Source of the DNA: Candidatus Brachythrix odensensis
GTDB lineage: Bacteria; Chloroflexota; Anaerolineae; J036; Brachytrichaceae
Reading direction: 5' to 3'
NCBI GenBank assembly: GCA_016714465.1
Contig: JADKDT010000008.1
Span: 62,001 to 126,000, forward strand
Length of the DNA: 64,000 bases
Position numbers and translations under genes: made by a program. Numbering within the stretch: position 1 is the stretch's first letter; each line of letters opens with the position of its first letter. Shown piece by piece: positions 1 through 9,617 of the stretch. The notes under the pieces were generated by a model that did not search any database, was not told the DNA's origin, and was given only the letters and a program-made list of their open reading frames with translations.

Positions 1-353
1 CAAACCTCGCGATGGAGATCCAGATAAGTGAACTGGCGGGTATCGCCGGGCTCGCCCTCCCAGATCAGGGCGAGTTGATTCCGGCGCGGGCTGCCCAGGC
101 GCACATGCCGGTCGAGGGCGTTCAGCACGACGTTGGTGCGTCCGCCCACAAACCACTTGTAGAACGGGGCCGCGCTTGCATCGAGGACCTGGTCCCAGGG
201 CGCATACCACTCGAGCTCGCGGGCTTGCTCTGCCCAGAAGCCTTCCGGGTCTTCGATGGAACGCTTATAGATCGCGTCATAGTCGCGCAGGTTCGCGTTG
301 GCGGCCGCGTCTGGAAGCGGCGGACGAATCTGGGTCAGGTCGATGCTGGACAT
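1..353 (-). CDS. acs: Acetyl-CoA synthetase, N-terminal part (cut by window edge)
   Basis: Read on the minus strand from ATG at 353, about 117 residues are visible before the left edge. The segments YKRSIEDPEGFWAEQA and FYKWFVGGRTNVVLNALD are typical of the N-terminal cap of AMP-forming acetate-CoA ligase, which activates acetate through acetyl-AMP. The adenylation motifs lie outside the window. The start is supported by an AAGGG ribosome-binding site about 7 nt upstream. The gene lies downstream of the ArsB/NhaD-type permease on the same strand, with a strong hairpin (369-401) between them. Propionyl- or other acyl-CoA synthetases of the same family cannot be excluded from this part alone. 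Confidence 0.85.
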   Translation of the reverse strand, partial: MSSIDLTQIRPPLPDAAANANLRDYDAIYKRSIEDPEGFWAEQARELEWYAPWDQVLDASAAPFYKWFVGGRTNVVLNALDRHVRLGSPRRNQLALIWEGEPGDTRQFTYLDLHREV

Positions 354-368
354 AGTTTTCCCTTCGCC

Positions 369-401
369 CCCGTTCTCGGGGCGCTTCGCCCCGAGAACGG
401 G
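369..401. terminator. Perfect 15-bp hairpin, CTT loop
   Basis: Arms 369-383 and 387-401 are perfectly complementary around a 3-nt loop. The hairpin lies just after the permease stop (416, minus strand) and before acs. It has no T-tract, so termination is inferred from position only. It belongs to the G+C-tipped hairpin set seen throughout the window. Confidence 0.6.
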
Positions 402-415
402 TGTTTGAGTGGGCT

Positions 416-1746
416 TCAGTAGAACCCAATCGCATACTTGAGCAGGATCAACGCCGAGCACGCGGCCATGGACACCACGGTCGGGACCGCGGCCATGCGT
501 ATCCAACGCCCCCACCCAACCTTTCCGACATTTCGCTCCATAAACGTGTAGGCGACGACATTTGCGCTGGCGCCAACCGGGGTGAGGTTGCCGCCGATAT
601 CAATACCGACGGCCAAGGCCCAGGTCATGATGGACAGCGCGGGCGCGGCCGCCATCAACGTCAGGTCCTTGAGCACGTAAGCCATCGCAAGGGCCATGGG
701 AATGTTGTCAACAATTCCGCTTGCCAGACCGGGCCCCCATAAAAGCATCATGAGGAGAACCGGCGGATTGCCCAGCCCAATCCGGCCAATCCCGTCGGCA
801 AGCATCCCGATGACATGGGTTTTTTCAAGCGCGCCGACCATGATGAACAGGCCGATGAAGAAGAGTAGGCTCTCAACATCGATCTTGCCGATGGATTCAC
901 GGGTGTGCTTGCCGCCGACGACGACCGCGACGAGGGCTGGCACAAGCGCTGCGGTTGCCGTGCCGAAATGGATCGGGAAATCCTTCGGCAGGTAGTATGG
1001 GTGCCAAGCAGCCCAATCGCAACCCCAAAACCGACCAGACCGACCCGCAGCATCGTCATGTTCTCGATGCCATGCCCCAGACCCATGGCGAATAGCGGAG
1101 CGCTTCCGCTGGCGTGGGCGGCCTTGAGCATGGGCCGATTGGCGGCATAGAAGATGCCAACCGTGATGAGCAATGCCACCAGCGCAATGGGTCCCGTATT
1201 CAACACAAAATCATTGAAGTTGAAGCCAAGCAACGTCCCCAGAATAACGTTGGGCGGATCGCCGACCAGGGTTGCCGCGCCGCCCGTGTTTGCGGCGCAG
1301 ACTTCGGCCACGATCAATGGCACCGGATCAATTCCAATCAGTTTTGCCAAACGCACTGAAAGCGCCGAAAGGAAGAGCATCACAGTGATGCTGTCCATCA
1401 GGCCGGACAACAGGCCGGCCATTAGCGGAAAGGCGATGAAGATTGCCGTGGGTTGATAGTTGAGTCGGCGCGCAAGAGTGGCGGCCAGCCAACCAAAGAA
1501 ACCGGCTTCCTTGAGAATCTCGATCAGGATGAACATCCCGAAGAGAAGACCCATCGTCTCCCAATCGACAAACCCAAAGGCCTCTTTGAGGTCGAAGACG
1601 TTGATGACGACGAGTGTGACGCCGCCAAGCAGGGCAACCGCCTGGCGCGGGAAGCGCTCCGATGCGATTGCCACATAGGCGACGACAAAAATGGCGATGG
1701 AAGCGACGAATTGTGGCATGTGGGATATGAGCCTGCGCGGAACCAT
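416..1746 (-). CDS. ArsB/NhaD (SLC13-like) ion permease, frameshifted
   Basis: About 442 residues of a polytopic inner-membrane permease of the ion transporter superfamily (ArsB / NhaD / SLC13). The motif AANTGGAATLVGDPPNVILG in the first half and DIGGNLTPVGASANV in the second half are the paired signature loops of this fold. The first half reads from 1746 to about 1010; the second half is in another frame from about 1015 to 416, and the joined sequence is colinear with the family, so one indel near 1010-1015 splits the frame. The start may be the internal Met at 1719 (MPQFVASIAIF). Substrate (arsenite, sodium/proton, citrate or sulfate) cannot be decided from the sequence. Confidence 0.75.
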
Positions 1747-1852
1747 ATCCGGCGAGCGTCACGGGCCGACGGCGTCAGGGCGATTGTAGGGACGAACTCA
1801 CGACTGTCAACCCGTGGGACTGATCTTCGCCCTTCTTACTTCCGCAGTCGGA

Positions 1853-1858
1853 TATAAT
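1853..1858 (+). promoter_or_regulatory. -10 box TATAAT of tRNA-Cys
   Basis: A consensus TATAAT ends 12 nt before the tRNA-Cys acceptor stem. No convincing -35 box is visible 17 bp upstream. The rest of the 1747-1870 gap shows no other signal. Confidence 0.55.
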
Positions 1859-1870
1859 GCCAGCCGCTAC

Positions 1871-1942
1871 GGCCACGTAGCCAAGTGGTAAGGCAAGGGT
1901 CTGCAAAACCCTCATTCGTCGGTTCAATTCCGACCGTGGCCT
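1871..1942 (+). tRNA. tRNA-Cys (GCA)
   Basis: A complete cloverleaf is visible: acceptor GGCCACG/CGTGGCC, anticodon stem AGGGT/ACCCT with loop CTGCAAA (anticodon GCA), T stem GTCGG/CCGAC around TTCAATT, and discriminator T as expected for cysteine. The 3' CCA is not encoded. It lies between the divergent permease gene and the acylphosphatase gene. Confidence 0.95.
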
Positions 1943-2009
1943 CTCTGCAAGCCCGCGTGATCCGCGGGCTTTGCGCTTAGTGATGCGCATGATGTTCGCG
2001 CCGAAGGCC

Positions 2010-2312
2010 ATGTTGAGCAATACCCCGCCCACCCTGCAATACACGCGCCTGACCGCGACCGTGCATGGCCGGGTACAGGGCGTTAGCTTCCGACAATCCA
2101 CCGTGCGCGAAGCGTCCCGGCTTGGCCTTACCGGCTGGGTGATGAACCGCGACGACGGGGCCGTCGACACCGTGGCTGAAGGCCCGCGGCCGGCCGTTGA
2201 GGCCTACGCAGCCTGGCTTGCGAAAGGCCCGCGAACTGCCTGGGTGTCGCGGGTTGAAACGCGTTGGTCCGAGGCCAGCGGCGAGTTCGCCGATTTTGCG
2301 CTGCGCTGGTGA
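2010..2312 (+). CDS. acyP: Acylphosphatase
   Basis: About 100 residues. It carries the acylphosphatase signature GRVQGVSFRQ followed by GLTGWVMNRDDGAVDTVAEG, with the catalytic Arg in SFR and Asn in VMNRDDG. The enzyme hydrolyses acyl-phosphates such as acetyl-phosphate or carbamoyl-phosphate in the cytosol. The frame is open back to 1971; I prefer the ATG at 2010, which leaves a short N-terminus (MLSNTPPTLQYTRL) and has GAAGG just upstream; ATG 1992 is an alternative. It ends next to a 13-bp hairpin facing the convergent SLC13 gene. Confidence 0.85.
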   Translation: MLSNTPPTLQYTRLTATVHGRVQGVSFRQSTVREASRLGLTGWVMNRDDGAVDTVAEGPRPAVEAYAAWLAKGPRTAWVSRVETRWSEASGEFADFALRW

Positions 2313-2320
2313 TTGAGGAG

Positions 2321-2351
2321 TCGATGCGCCCGGCGTAACCGGGCGCATCGA
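2321..2351. terminator. Perfect 13-bp hairpin, CGTAA loop
   Basis: Arms 2321-2333 and 2339-2351 pair perfectly. It fills most of the 47-bp gap between two convergent genes (stops at 2312 and 2360), consistent with a bidirectional terminator without a T-tract. Confidence 0.65.
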
Positions 2352-2359
2352 CCAGGACA

Positions 2360-4142
2360 CTAAAACGGGTACACAAGCGGCGATACGAGCAGGATCACAA
2401 TCGACACGACAATTGCCAAGCCAAAACCAACCCGCGCGTAGTCTGAGGAGCGGTAGTTGCCGGCGCCCATCACCAGCAAGTTGACCGGGTGGGCGGTCGG
2501 CGTGAGGAACGCCGCGCCGCTGGCGAGCGCGACAACCATCGCCATCGCGCGAGGATCCACGCCCAGCGCGAGCGCGGCGCCAATGGCGACTGGGGCCATG
2601 ATGACGGCGACCACCTGGGCCGACAGAGCCTGGGAGAGCATCAGCGTGGTGGCGAGCAGGCCCGCCGCAACCGCCAACGGTCCAAAGCCAGACAGCGCCG
2701 CGACCACCAGACGTCCAGCCTCGGCCGCCAGACCGGTCCGAATCATGCCGATGCTAAGCGGCAACATGCCGGCCACAACAAATATCACCCGCCAGTCGAT
2801 GGCGTGATAGGCCTCATCCATCGAAATGCGCCGGGTAAGCACCGTCGCCAGCGCTCCCAACATCATCGCTTCGGTCGGCGGCAGCCAGCCCGCGGCCGCC
2901 ACAACGAGCGTTGCGGCAAAGATGAGCGCCGACAGGGCGGCGCCAGCAGGACTAAACAGTTCCGGCTGCTCTGAGCGCAACACGAGCAGATCCGCGTCGC
3001 GCCGAAGCAGGCTCAGGCCGCGCGGCCCGGCGTGGATGAGGAGCGCGTCTCCATGCTCAAGGGCAAGATTCGCGACATCGGTGCGCACGCTCCGGCCGGC
3101 ATGCCAGACAGCGACGACGTTGGCCTCATAGCGACCTCGAAACCGAGTTCGCGCAGGGTCTGACCGACGAATCGGGAGCGCGGTGGAAGCACGACTCGAC
3201 CCACGACGGCCCGCCCTGCGCCAGGTCTCCGAGCGCGGCATCGGGGGGCTCGGCGACGATGCCGGGCCCGGCCAATTGGCTCGTGCGCTCCTCCCGGCCG
3301 ACCACCACAAGCGCATCACCGAGCCGAAGAACTTCATCCGGCCCAGGCGTCCAGACAAATCGCCCGCGCCGCTGGATCGCCAGCACAGTCAGCCCCAACC
3401 GAGACCCAAGCTCGCATTGGCCCAGGGTCTTGCCCAACAACGCGGCCTCGGAGCCGACTCGAAACTGGGCCACCCGCTCGCGCAGCGCATATTGCGCCGT
3501 GAGTTCTGGCCTGGGGTCGGGGAGCGCGAGTGCTTCGACCGCGCTCAGGCCAGCCAGCGCGCGTCGCCCCATCGTCAGCATATACAGCATGCCCGCAAGA
3601 ATGATGGGCAAACCGACGAGGGCAAAGTCAAGCAAGCCATAAGGGCGATAGCCAGCCTCGCGCAGCGCTGCGCCCACCACCAGATTGCCAGTCGTCAGAA
3701 GGGTCGCCATGCCCCCCAGGCTGGTCGCAAATGCAAGCGGCATCATCAGGCGGGCCGCTGGGACCCTGGCCCGGGCGGCCGCGTCGCTGACGGGCGGCAG
3801 CATTACCGCGGCGGCCGCAACGTTGTTCATGAACAGAGATAGAAAGGCGCTGCCGGCCATTGTCGCGACAAGCAGCCGGGTCTCATCACCCTGGCCCAAT
3901 CGCGAGAGCGTCGTGGTGATCAGCCTTGTAGCGCCGCGCCGGGTGACACCCTGAGAAATGATGAACAGGGCCATCAGGGTAAGAACGGCCGGATGGCTGA
4001 ATCCGGACATGGACTCCTCGGGCGTGACAACCCCGGTCAGGCCCAGCGCGAGGGCCACAGCCAGGGCGATGACGTCCGGGCGCAGACGGTTTGCCAGCAA
4101 CAGGATGACCGCGGCAACGAGAATCACGATCAGTGCAATCAT
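2360..4142 (-). CDS. SLC13-family permease with RCK (TrkA-C) domains, frameshifted
   Basis: About 593 residues in three frame segments: membrane half 1 (4142 to about 3205), a short middle piece starting VGQTLRELGF (about 3200-3130), and membrane half 2 (about 3130 to 2360). Half 1 contains SLFMNNVAAAAVMLPPV and half 2 GAAFLTPTAHPVNLLVMGAG, the two pore loops of SLC13/DASS permeases. Between them are two TrkA-C-like domains (VGSEAALLGKTL...VLRLGDALVVVGR), the usual arrangement of the citrate/sulfate-type 'P' permeases. Two indels within 80 bp split the frame. I moved the start from 4154 to ATG 4142 because a TACAAT box ends 10 nt upstream of it. Substrate unknown. Confidence 0.78.
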
Positions 4143-4152
4143 GCGATATGAC

Positions 4153-4158
4153 ATTGTA
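4153..4158 (-). promoter_or_regulatory. -10 box TACAAT, leaderless SLC13 gene
   Basis: On the minus strand TACAAT ends 10 nt before ATG 4142. No Shine-Dalgarno sequence precedes the start. It faces the divergent TACAAT at 4180-4185. Confidence 0.5.
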
Positions 4159-4179
4159 TGCGCTGGGCGGATGTCCCGC

Positions 4180-4185
4180 TACAAT
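4180..4185 (+). promoter_or_regulatory. -10 box TACAAT, leaderless ATP-grasp gene
   Basis: TACAAT ends 8 nt before ATG 4194 and no ribosome-binding site fits in the gap, so transcription probably starts at or next to the start codon. Confidence 0.55.
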
Positions 4186-4193
4186 CGCCCGGC

Positions 4194-5417
4194 ATGGATT
4201 TGATCATTTTTGCCACACCGTTCTTCAGCGAAAATGCCCAACGCTTTTTAGGTGTGTTCGCCGATTTGCCCGTCCGGCTGGCGGTGATCAGCCAGGATCC
4301 ACAGGAGATCCTGCCCGCCGCGCTGCGCGAGCGGTTTGTCGGACACTGGCGGGTAGCCGACGCGCTCAGCCCAAGCCAGGTGACCTGGGCGGTCAGCGAG
4401 CTCAGTCGCCAGCACGGCCGGGTAAGGCGCCTGATCGCAGCCAGCGAGCAGATGCAGGACGCGGTAGCGGCGGCCCGCGAGAAGCTCGGCATCGAAGGCA
4501 TGCGTCCAGAAACGACCCGCAACTTCCGGGACAAGGCCCGGATGAAGTATTTGTTTCGCCAGGCCGGTGTGCCGTGCGCCAAGTACCAGTGCGTCGTCGC
4601 CGAGGATGAGGCTACCCGCTTTGCCGAAGCGACCGGCTATCCGCTGATCATCAAACCGCTCGACGGCGCGGCATCGCAGGCCACCTTCAAAATCGACAAC
4701 GCGAGCATGCTGCGCGACGTGGTGCGAGCCAGCGGACCGAGCGTGGCGAATCCGCTTCAGCTCGAGGAGTTCGTCACGGGCGAAGAGCATTCATTCGAGA
4801 CCGTCTCAATCCAGGGCCAGCCGGTGTGGCACTCGCTGACCCGCTACCTCCCCACCCCTCTTGACGCCATGCGCAACCCGTGGATCCAGTGGCGGGTGAT
4901 CCTGCCGCGCGAGATTGACACCCCCCAATACGACGACATCCGGGCAGTGGGCCCGCAGGCGCTACGGGCGCTCGGGATGGGCAGCGGGCTGACCCACATG
5001 GAGTGGTTCAGGCGGCAAGACGGCAGCCTGGCGATCTCGGAGGTCGCCGCGCGGCCGCCGGGGGCGCAGATTGTCACGCTGATGTCGCGCGCCCATGACT
5101 TCGACATGTATGAGGCATGGGCCAGACTCATGGTCTTTGATGAATTCACCCCGCCGCCAGCGCGTAAGTATGCCGCGGGGGCGGCCTTTCTGCGCGGCCT
5201 CGGCGCTGGCCGGGTGCGGGCAACCCATGGCCTTGACGCCGTCCTGGCCGAACTCGGCGATCTGGTAACCGACGTTGGGCGCCCGACGCTTGGCCAGGAG
5301 CAATCGCGCAGTTATGAGGGCGAGGGCTATGTAGTCGTGCGCCATCCGGATACGCGCGTTGTTGAAGAAGCGCTGCTGAAAATTGTGTCAGGCGTGCGGG
5401 TCGAGCTTGTGGCATGA
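4194..5417 (+). CDS. ATP-grasp domain protein
   Basis: 407 residues. An N-terminal Rossmann-like region (MDLIIFATPFFSENAQRFLG) is followed by an ATP-grasp fold: FRDKARMKYLFRQAGVP, the nucleotide-binding GYPLIIKPLDGAASQATFKI, LQLEEFVTGEEHSFE, and the metal-binding ISEVAARPPGAQI near residue 290. ATP-grasp enzymes join a carboxylate to an amine or thiol through an acyl-phosphate. The profile resembles carnosine synthase / PurK-like ligases of unknown substrate, and nothing nearby names the substrate. The frame opens at 4158, but ATG 4194 is chosen because of the -10 box at 4180. It converges on the CPBP gene across a perfect hairpin. Confidence 0.75.
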   Translation: MDLIIFATPFFSENAQRFLGVFADLPVRLAVISQDPQEILPAALRERFVGHWRVADALSPSQVTWAVSELSRQHGRVRRLIAASEQMQDAVAAAREKLGIEGMRPETTRNFRDKARMKYLFRQAGVPCAKYQCVVAEDEATRFAEATGYPLIIKPLDGAASQATFKIDNASMLRDVVRASGPSVANPLQLEEFVTGEEHSFETVSIQGQPVWHSLTRYLPTPLDAMRNPWIQWRVILPREIDTPQYDDIRAVGPQALRALGMGSGLTHMEWFRRQDGSLAISEVAARPPGAQIVTLMSRAHDFDMYEAWARLMVFDEFTPPPARKYAAGAAFLRGLGAGRVRATHGLDAVLAELGDLVTDVGRPTLGQEQSRSYEGEGYVVVRHPDTRVVEEALLKIVSGVRVELVA

Positions 5418-5420
5418 GTG

Positions 5421-5465
5421 TCAGAAGCGATATGGCCCGGCTTCGCCGGGCCATATCGCTTCTGA
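5421..5465. terminator. Perfect 21-bp hairpin, TTC loop
   Basis: Arms 5421-5441 and 5445-5465 pair without a mismatch; tip GGCCCGGC-TTC-GCCGGGCC. It exactly fills the space between the stops of two convergent genes (5417 and 5466). Likely bidirectional terminator and member of the hairpin family. Confidence 0.7.
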
Positions 5466-6500
5466 TTAGCGCTGGAGGAGGGAGATTGCCACCATCAGAA
5501 AGTTGTACAGAAAGTGGGTGAGCACGCAAATCAACGTGCTGCCGGTCCAGCGCCGGACGAAGGCCAGGACAAACCCAATGAGCAGGACCAGCGCGGTGGC
5601 GGGACTGAGCAGATACTGGCTGTGCAGCAAGGCAAACAAGAGTGTCGGAAGCACGATACCGAGCTTGGGCTGGAGGGCGCCCCGAAAGAGCGTTTCCTCA
5701 CTGATGCCGGCAATGCCGCCGATCGCAAAGGCCGCCAGCAATCCAGACCCGGTCAAGCCTCCCAATACAGCATTTCCGAGCTTGCCGATTTGTTCATAGC
5801 CGAGCGGATCGAGGGCCAGCCACGCGCCCGTCACGAGCAAGGCCAGCAGGATCAGGCCCAAAGCGAGCGGAAAGACCAACAGCAACTGGGCCGGCTTGGG
5901 CAGGGTCAGCCCCAGCCGTTCAAGTGTCTCGCGCGGAGAGCGCCGAATCAGCAGACCAACACCCAGCAGGGCCGGTGGCAGCAGGGTGAACAGGTTTGTC
6001 ACGAGAGTCCACCAGCTGTTCCGGCTGAGTTGGGCGGCCATCGCATCCGACATCCCAGTCAGGAGCGGCGCGGTGATCGCCAGATTCGCGCCAGCCAGCC
6101 CAAGCGCCGCCAGGGTCATTGACAACGCTGTGACATCCATGACGGCGTCGGGCTGAATTGGGAGCAGGCGTGCGGCGAAGCGCCGCACGGGCGGCGCCAG
6201 AACGATGGCGCCAGCCGCCGCGCCGGCCATCAGCAGCGGACCCGCGACCACAAGCGCGCCATCCAGCCCGCGAATCTGATCAAGGGCCGGCGCTGGAACC
6301 TGGCCGCTGGCAACCATGATCGGAATCAGGAATGCCAGCCCGGTCAGGGCCAGTCCGCCCAACGCCAACAGGCTATAGATCAGCAGGAGATAGACGTAGG
6401 CCCACACCTTCAGACGCGGATCGCGGGCGGCGAAGTTGGACAGGAGGATGCCCAGCAGGAGCGGCGAGATGAGCGAGAGCGAGCCGAGAAGTGTTTCCAT
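5466..6500 (-). CDS. CPBP-family intramembrane protease (CAAX-like)
   Basis: 344 residues with about eight hydrophobic segments. The C-terminal third carries the CPBP/Rce1 motifs: EETLFRG (Glu-Glu-x3-Arg), FALLHSQY (His) and THFLYNF (His-x3-Asn). These form the glutamate/His site of membrane-embedded type II CAAX-like proteases; in bacteria the substrates are mostly unknown, some being bacteriocin-related. The frame is open to 6581, but Met at 6500 (METLLGSLSLI) gives a membrane start, with AGGGG upstream. It is the last gene of a tight minus-strand operon after the HDAC-like gene (7-nt gap). Confidence 0.85.
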   Translation of the reverse strand: METLLGSLSLISPLLLGILLSNFAARDPRLKVWAYVYLLLIYSLLALGGLALTGLAFLIPIMVASGQVPAPALDQIRGLDGALVVAGPLLMAGAAAGAIVLAPPVRRFAARLLPIQPDAVMDVTALSMTLAALGLAGANLAITAPLLTGMSDAMAAQLSRNSWWTLVTNLFTLLPPALLGVGLLIRRSPRETLERLGLTLPKPAQLLLVFPLALGLILLALLVTGAWLALDPLGYEQIGKLGNAVLGGLTGSGLLAAFAIGGIAGISEETLFRGALQPKLGIVLPTLLFALLHSQYLLSPATALVLLIGFVLAFVRRWTGSTLICVLTHFLYNFLMVAISLLQR

Positions 6501-6507
6501 GCAACCC

Positions 6508-7542
6508 CTACAGGCCGTGGATTTTCTGGATAAGTTCGATGTGTTTGTCGATCTGAGTCTCACGGCCCATGTAGGGCCCATACGGATCGATCACTTCGCC
6601 ATCATCACGCAGGACGTGCATCGTATTCAGCACGCCATTGGCAAGGACGTCGAAATCGTAGCCGCCCTCGAGCACCGCCATCAGCCGGCCCGCGCAGAAT
6701 TCGTCCGCGAGATTTGAAAGACGCCTGCCCATGTCGGCAAAGCCGGACAGCGACGCGCGCATGCGGACCTGGTAGAGCTGCTCTTTCCAATGCGCGTCGT
6801 AGCCAGCCGAAATGATGATGAACTGCGGGCGATACCGGCGCGCGGCCGGCACAACGATCGAATCCCACACTGATGAGAATCCCATATCGCTCACGCCGGG
6901 CGGAAGCGGCACATTGATGGTCGTCCCTTTCCCCGCCCCCCAGCCAATCTCATCGGCCTCGCCAGAACCGGGGTAAAGCGGAGACTGGTGAGTCGATACA
7001 TACAGCACCCGCGGATCAGAGTAGAAGATGCGCTGAGTGCCATTGCCATGATGGACGTCCCAGTCGACGATCATCACCCGCTCAAGACCGAATTCGTCCA
7101 GGGCGACGCGGGCCGCAAACGCCGCGTTGTTAAACAGACAGAATCCCTCGCCATGGTCGGCAAAAGCGTGGTGACCGGGCGGGCGAACGAGGGCGAAGGC
7201 GCGCTGAACGTCATCCTGGAGAACAGCCCGGGCCGAGGCGATGGTCGCGCCCACCGCCAGGGCCGCCACATCGAACGACTCCTCGACCGCGTAGGTATCG
7301 GCGCCGACCATCCCGCCGCCATGGATGCAAAACCGATCAAGCTCTTCAATGTAGTCGCGATCATGAATCAGGGCGAGGGTATCCTTGGACGCGGGCGCAA
7401 AGGAAATCGGGCTGAGCGCGCTGAGCATACCGCTCCGCTCGAGCAGTGACACCACCGATTCGAGGCGGCCTTTGCATTCCGGATGGTCCCAGTAGTCATG
7501 CTTCAGAAACTGGGGGGAGTAGGCGTATCCGACAGTCCGCAT
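6508..7542 (-). CDS. Histone deacetylase-family (AcuC/class II-like) deacetylase
   Basis: 344 residues, the full length of the bacterial HDAC/AcuC family. Zinc-site and catalytic motifs are intact: RPPGHHA (about 120-126), GFCLFNNAAFAA (133-144), VDWDVHHGNGTQ (159-170), the later ISAGYDAH and LEGGYD. Such enzymes remove acetyl groups from lysines or small amines in the cytosol. It sits between an MFS gene and a CPBP gene with gaps of 9 and 7 nt, so it is co-transcribed with a transporter, which hints at a small-molecule (acetylpolyamine-like) substrate; this is inference. Confidence 0.9.
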   Translation of the reverse strand: MRTVGYAYSPQFLKHDYWDHPECKGRLESVVSLLERSGMLSALSPISFAPASKDTLALIHDRDYIEELDRFCIHGGGMVGADTYAVEESFDVAALAVGATIASARAVLQDDVQRAFALVRPPGHHAFADHGEGFCLFNNAAFAARVALDEFGLERVMIVDWDVHHGNGTQRIFYSDPRVLYVSTHQSPLYPGSGEADEIGWGAGKGTTINVPLPPGVSDMGFSSVWDSIVVPAARRYRPQFIIISAGYDAHWKEQLYQVRMRASLSGFADMGRRLSNLADEFCAGRLMAVLEGGYDFDVLANGVLNTMHVLRDDGEVIDPYGPYMGRETQIDKHIELIQKIHGL

Positions 7543-7551
7543 GGCGTGAAA

Positions 7552-8804
7552 TCAGCTAACGGCGCCGGGCGCGCGACTGGCGCTACCTCGTTTAGTGTCC
7601 CGAATCAAAAACAGGACGAGAAGAGATCCAACGGCGAGGGTAAGCCCGTTCGCGATAAAGGGCGCGCTCGGATTGATGTCATAAAGCGGACCCATCGCAA
7701 GCGGCCCGATCACTCGCCCCACCGAAAGCGCAAAGGTATACAGGCCAAATCCATATCCGCGCTGCTGTCCGCCACTCAAGTCCGCCACAAGGGCTTGCTC
7801 AGCAGGCGTGGCCGCCGAATAACAAATCGCCTCGAGTGTGGCAAAACTGGCCAGAAAGATGGTGGCAGCCGCATTTCCCAGAAAAGGAATAACCAGCGAA
7901 AACACACCGCTCACGACCAGGGCGACAATCATCGGGAGTTTGCGGCCATAACGATCGGCAATCACGCCCATTCGGGAGGGCAAAATGCCCCACATCAGCG
8001 CCGCCGGCGCATAGGCAATGGCCAATAGAAGCAGGTTCTTCGAGATGTGATCCTGAATGTATTGGAGGATGAAGGGCGCAATGCCCGACCACGAGGCGCT
8101 GGTGATTAGAACGATGATCATCAGCACATACAGCTGGCGCGATATGCTGCCTTCGGGTTTGGGCAGTCCCGGAGCCACCTCCACCCGGACATGGGTGTCC
8201 TCAATCCGGAACCAGGCCAGCGCGAAGGCGCCACGCATCCCACGGCGCAGATGATGAAGATGATCGCCCAGGCCGTTGTCGTGATCCGCAATTCGCCGCT
8301 CGGGTTGAAACCGGTTTAGAGAAGCGCGGGCACGGCCACCGCCAGTCCGATGTAGCCACCTCGATACTGCGCCTGTTCGGTGCCCCCAAAGCTGCCGCCG
8401 CGGCCGGCTTCGGCCGCCAGATCGGCCGTCATGGCATAGGCCACAAGCAGCAGGGTCCCGAGGCCAAAACCACGCAGGATGCCCGCCGCGAGCAACAGCT
8501 CGACCCGGGCCGAAAACGCATACACCAGCATGCCCAGCCCGGTCATCGCGATCGCAAGCAGGAGAAATTTGCGGCGGCCATATCGATCCAGCCCGCGCCC
8601 GATGATCGGTCGCGAGACAGCCGACATCAGATAGCCGGCCGAGATCACGAGCCCTGTTTCCGTGCCGCGGGCGTTGATCTCCTTGAGATAGATCGGAAGC
8701 GCGGCTTCAAGGATCGCGTACGAAAACGATGAAAGCGCAATTACGAGCTGCAGGAGCCGCAGTTGTCGCAGGGTGCGGTCGGGGTGCGCTTCAGCCATAA
8801 CCAT
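7552..8804 (-). CDS. MFS transporter, frameshifted
   Basis: About 417 residues, 12 predicted membrane helices. The N-terminal half (8804 to about 8320) has GRGLDRYGRRKFLLL, and the C-terminal half (about 8230 to 7552) has GVIADRYGRKLPMIV, the paired loop 2-3 / 8-9 motifs of the major facilitator superfamily. The intervening stretch is in a third frame (TGFNPSGELRITTTAWAIIFIICAVG), so two indels, near 8317 and 8230, break the gene. Starts at 8834, 8804 and 8798 are possible; TACAAT lies 15 nt before 8804. First gene of the operon with the HDAC-like and CPBP genes. Substrate unknown. Confidence 0.75.
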
Positions 8805-8841
8805 ATGTGGGATGAAGTGATTGTAACCGGACAAGTAACGG

Positions 8842-8847
8842 CATAAT
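8842..8847 (+). promoter_or_regulatory. -10 box CATAAT, leaderless lipoprotein gene
   Basis: CATAAT ends 8 nt before ATG 8856 and no ribosome-binding site is present between them. Confidence 0.45.
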
Positions 8848-8855
8848 GGTCAACT

Positions 8856-9608
8856 ATGCCTACGTCAGGTGCGCGCAGTTTATTCGTTGGTCTCGTCCTG
8901 GTCCTGTCGGCCTGCGGCGCGCCCGCCGCCAGCATACGCCCCGTGGTGGAACTCATAGCGCCTGCAAATGGCGCGCAAATTGCGCAGGGCGAGCGCGTTG
9001 GCCTGCGCGTGTCTGGCGCCGCCAGCGCGGGAATCGACCGATTTGAGGCCCGCCTTGGAAGCACCGTGCTGATTTCGGTCCCCGTCGCCGACGGGCCGTG
9101 GGCGGCCTCGGCTGTCCTGAACGTGCTGCCGCCAGCCGCCCCAAATGTTACGCTGAGCGTCTATGTGGTTGATCGAGCCGGCGTTTCGAGCGATCCGGTC
9201 TTCTTGTTGGTCAACGTGGCGCCTGGCGCTGCACGCCCGACGCCGACGGCCACGCTGGTGGCAGGTTCAGCGGGTTGCGCCGCCAACAGCGCCTTCGTCG
9301 CCGACGTCACCATTCCGGACAACACGGCGGTGGCGGCCGGCCAACCGTTCACCAAGACGTGGCGGCTGCGCAACAGCGGGCCATGCGCCTGGGATCTCGG
9401 ATACACCTTCGCCTTCGTTGACCGTGACCCGCTCGGTGCGCCGCCGAGCGTTCTGGTCGGGCCCGCCGCAACCGGCGCCACGTTTGAAGTCAGCGTCCCC
9501 TTTGTCGCCCCATCCACGCCCGGGATTTACACCAGCACATGGCAATTGCGCAACCCGGATGGCAGGCTCTTCGGAGTCCGTGTGTATGCCCAAATCCGGG
9601 TACCCTGA
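8856..9608 (+). CDS. Lipoprotein with Ig-like (NBR1-type) domain
   Basis: 250 residues. A lipobox LVLSAC at about residues 15-20 follows a short hydrophobic segment, so the mature protein should be lipid-anchored outside the membrane. Residues 30-125 look like a bacterial Ig-like repeat (VVELIAPANGAQIAQGERV, FLLVNVAP). Residues 150-250 match the NBR1-like 'four-tryptophan' Ig domain: PFTKTWRLRNSGPCAWDLGY and GIYTSTWQLRNPDGRLFGV. These domains are common in secreted Chloroflexota proteins; the partner is unknown. The gene is followed 9 nt later by aroK-aroB. Confidence 0.75.
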   Translation: MPTSGARSLFVGLVLVLSACGAPAASIRPVVELIAPANGAQIAQGERVGLRVSGAASAGIDRFEARLGSTVLISVPVADGPWAASAVLNVLPPAAPNVTLSVYVVDRAGVSSDPVFLLVNVAPGAARPTPTATLVAGSAGCAANSAFVADVTIPDNTAVAAGQPFTKTWRLRNSGPCAWDLGYTFAFVDRDPLGAPPSVLVGPAATGATFEVSVPFVAPSTPGIYTSTWQLRNPDGRLFGVRVYAQIRVP

Positions 9609-9617
9609 CCCAAAACC

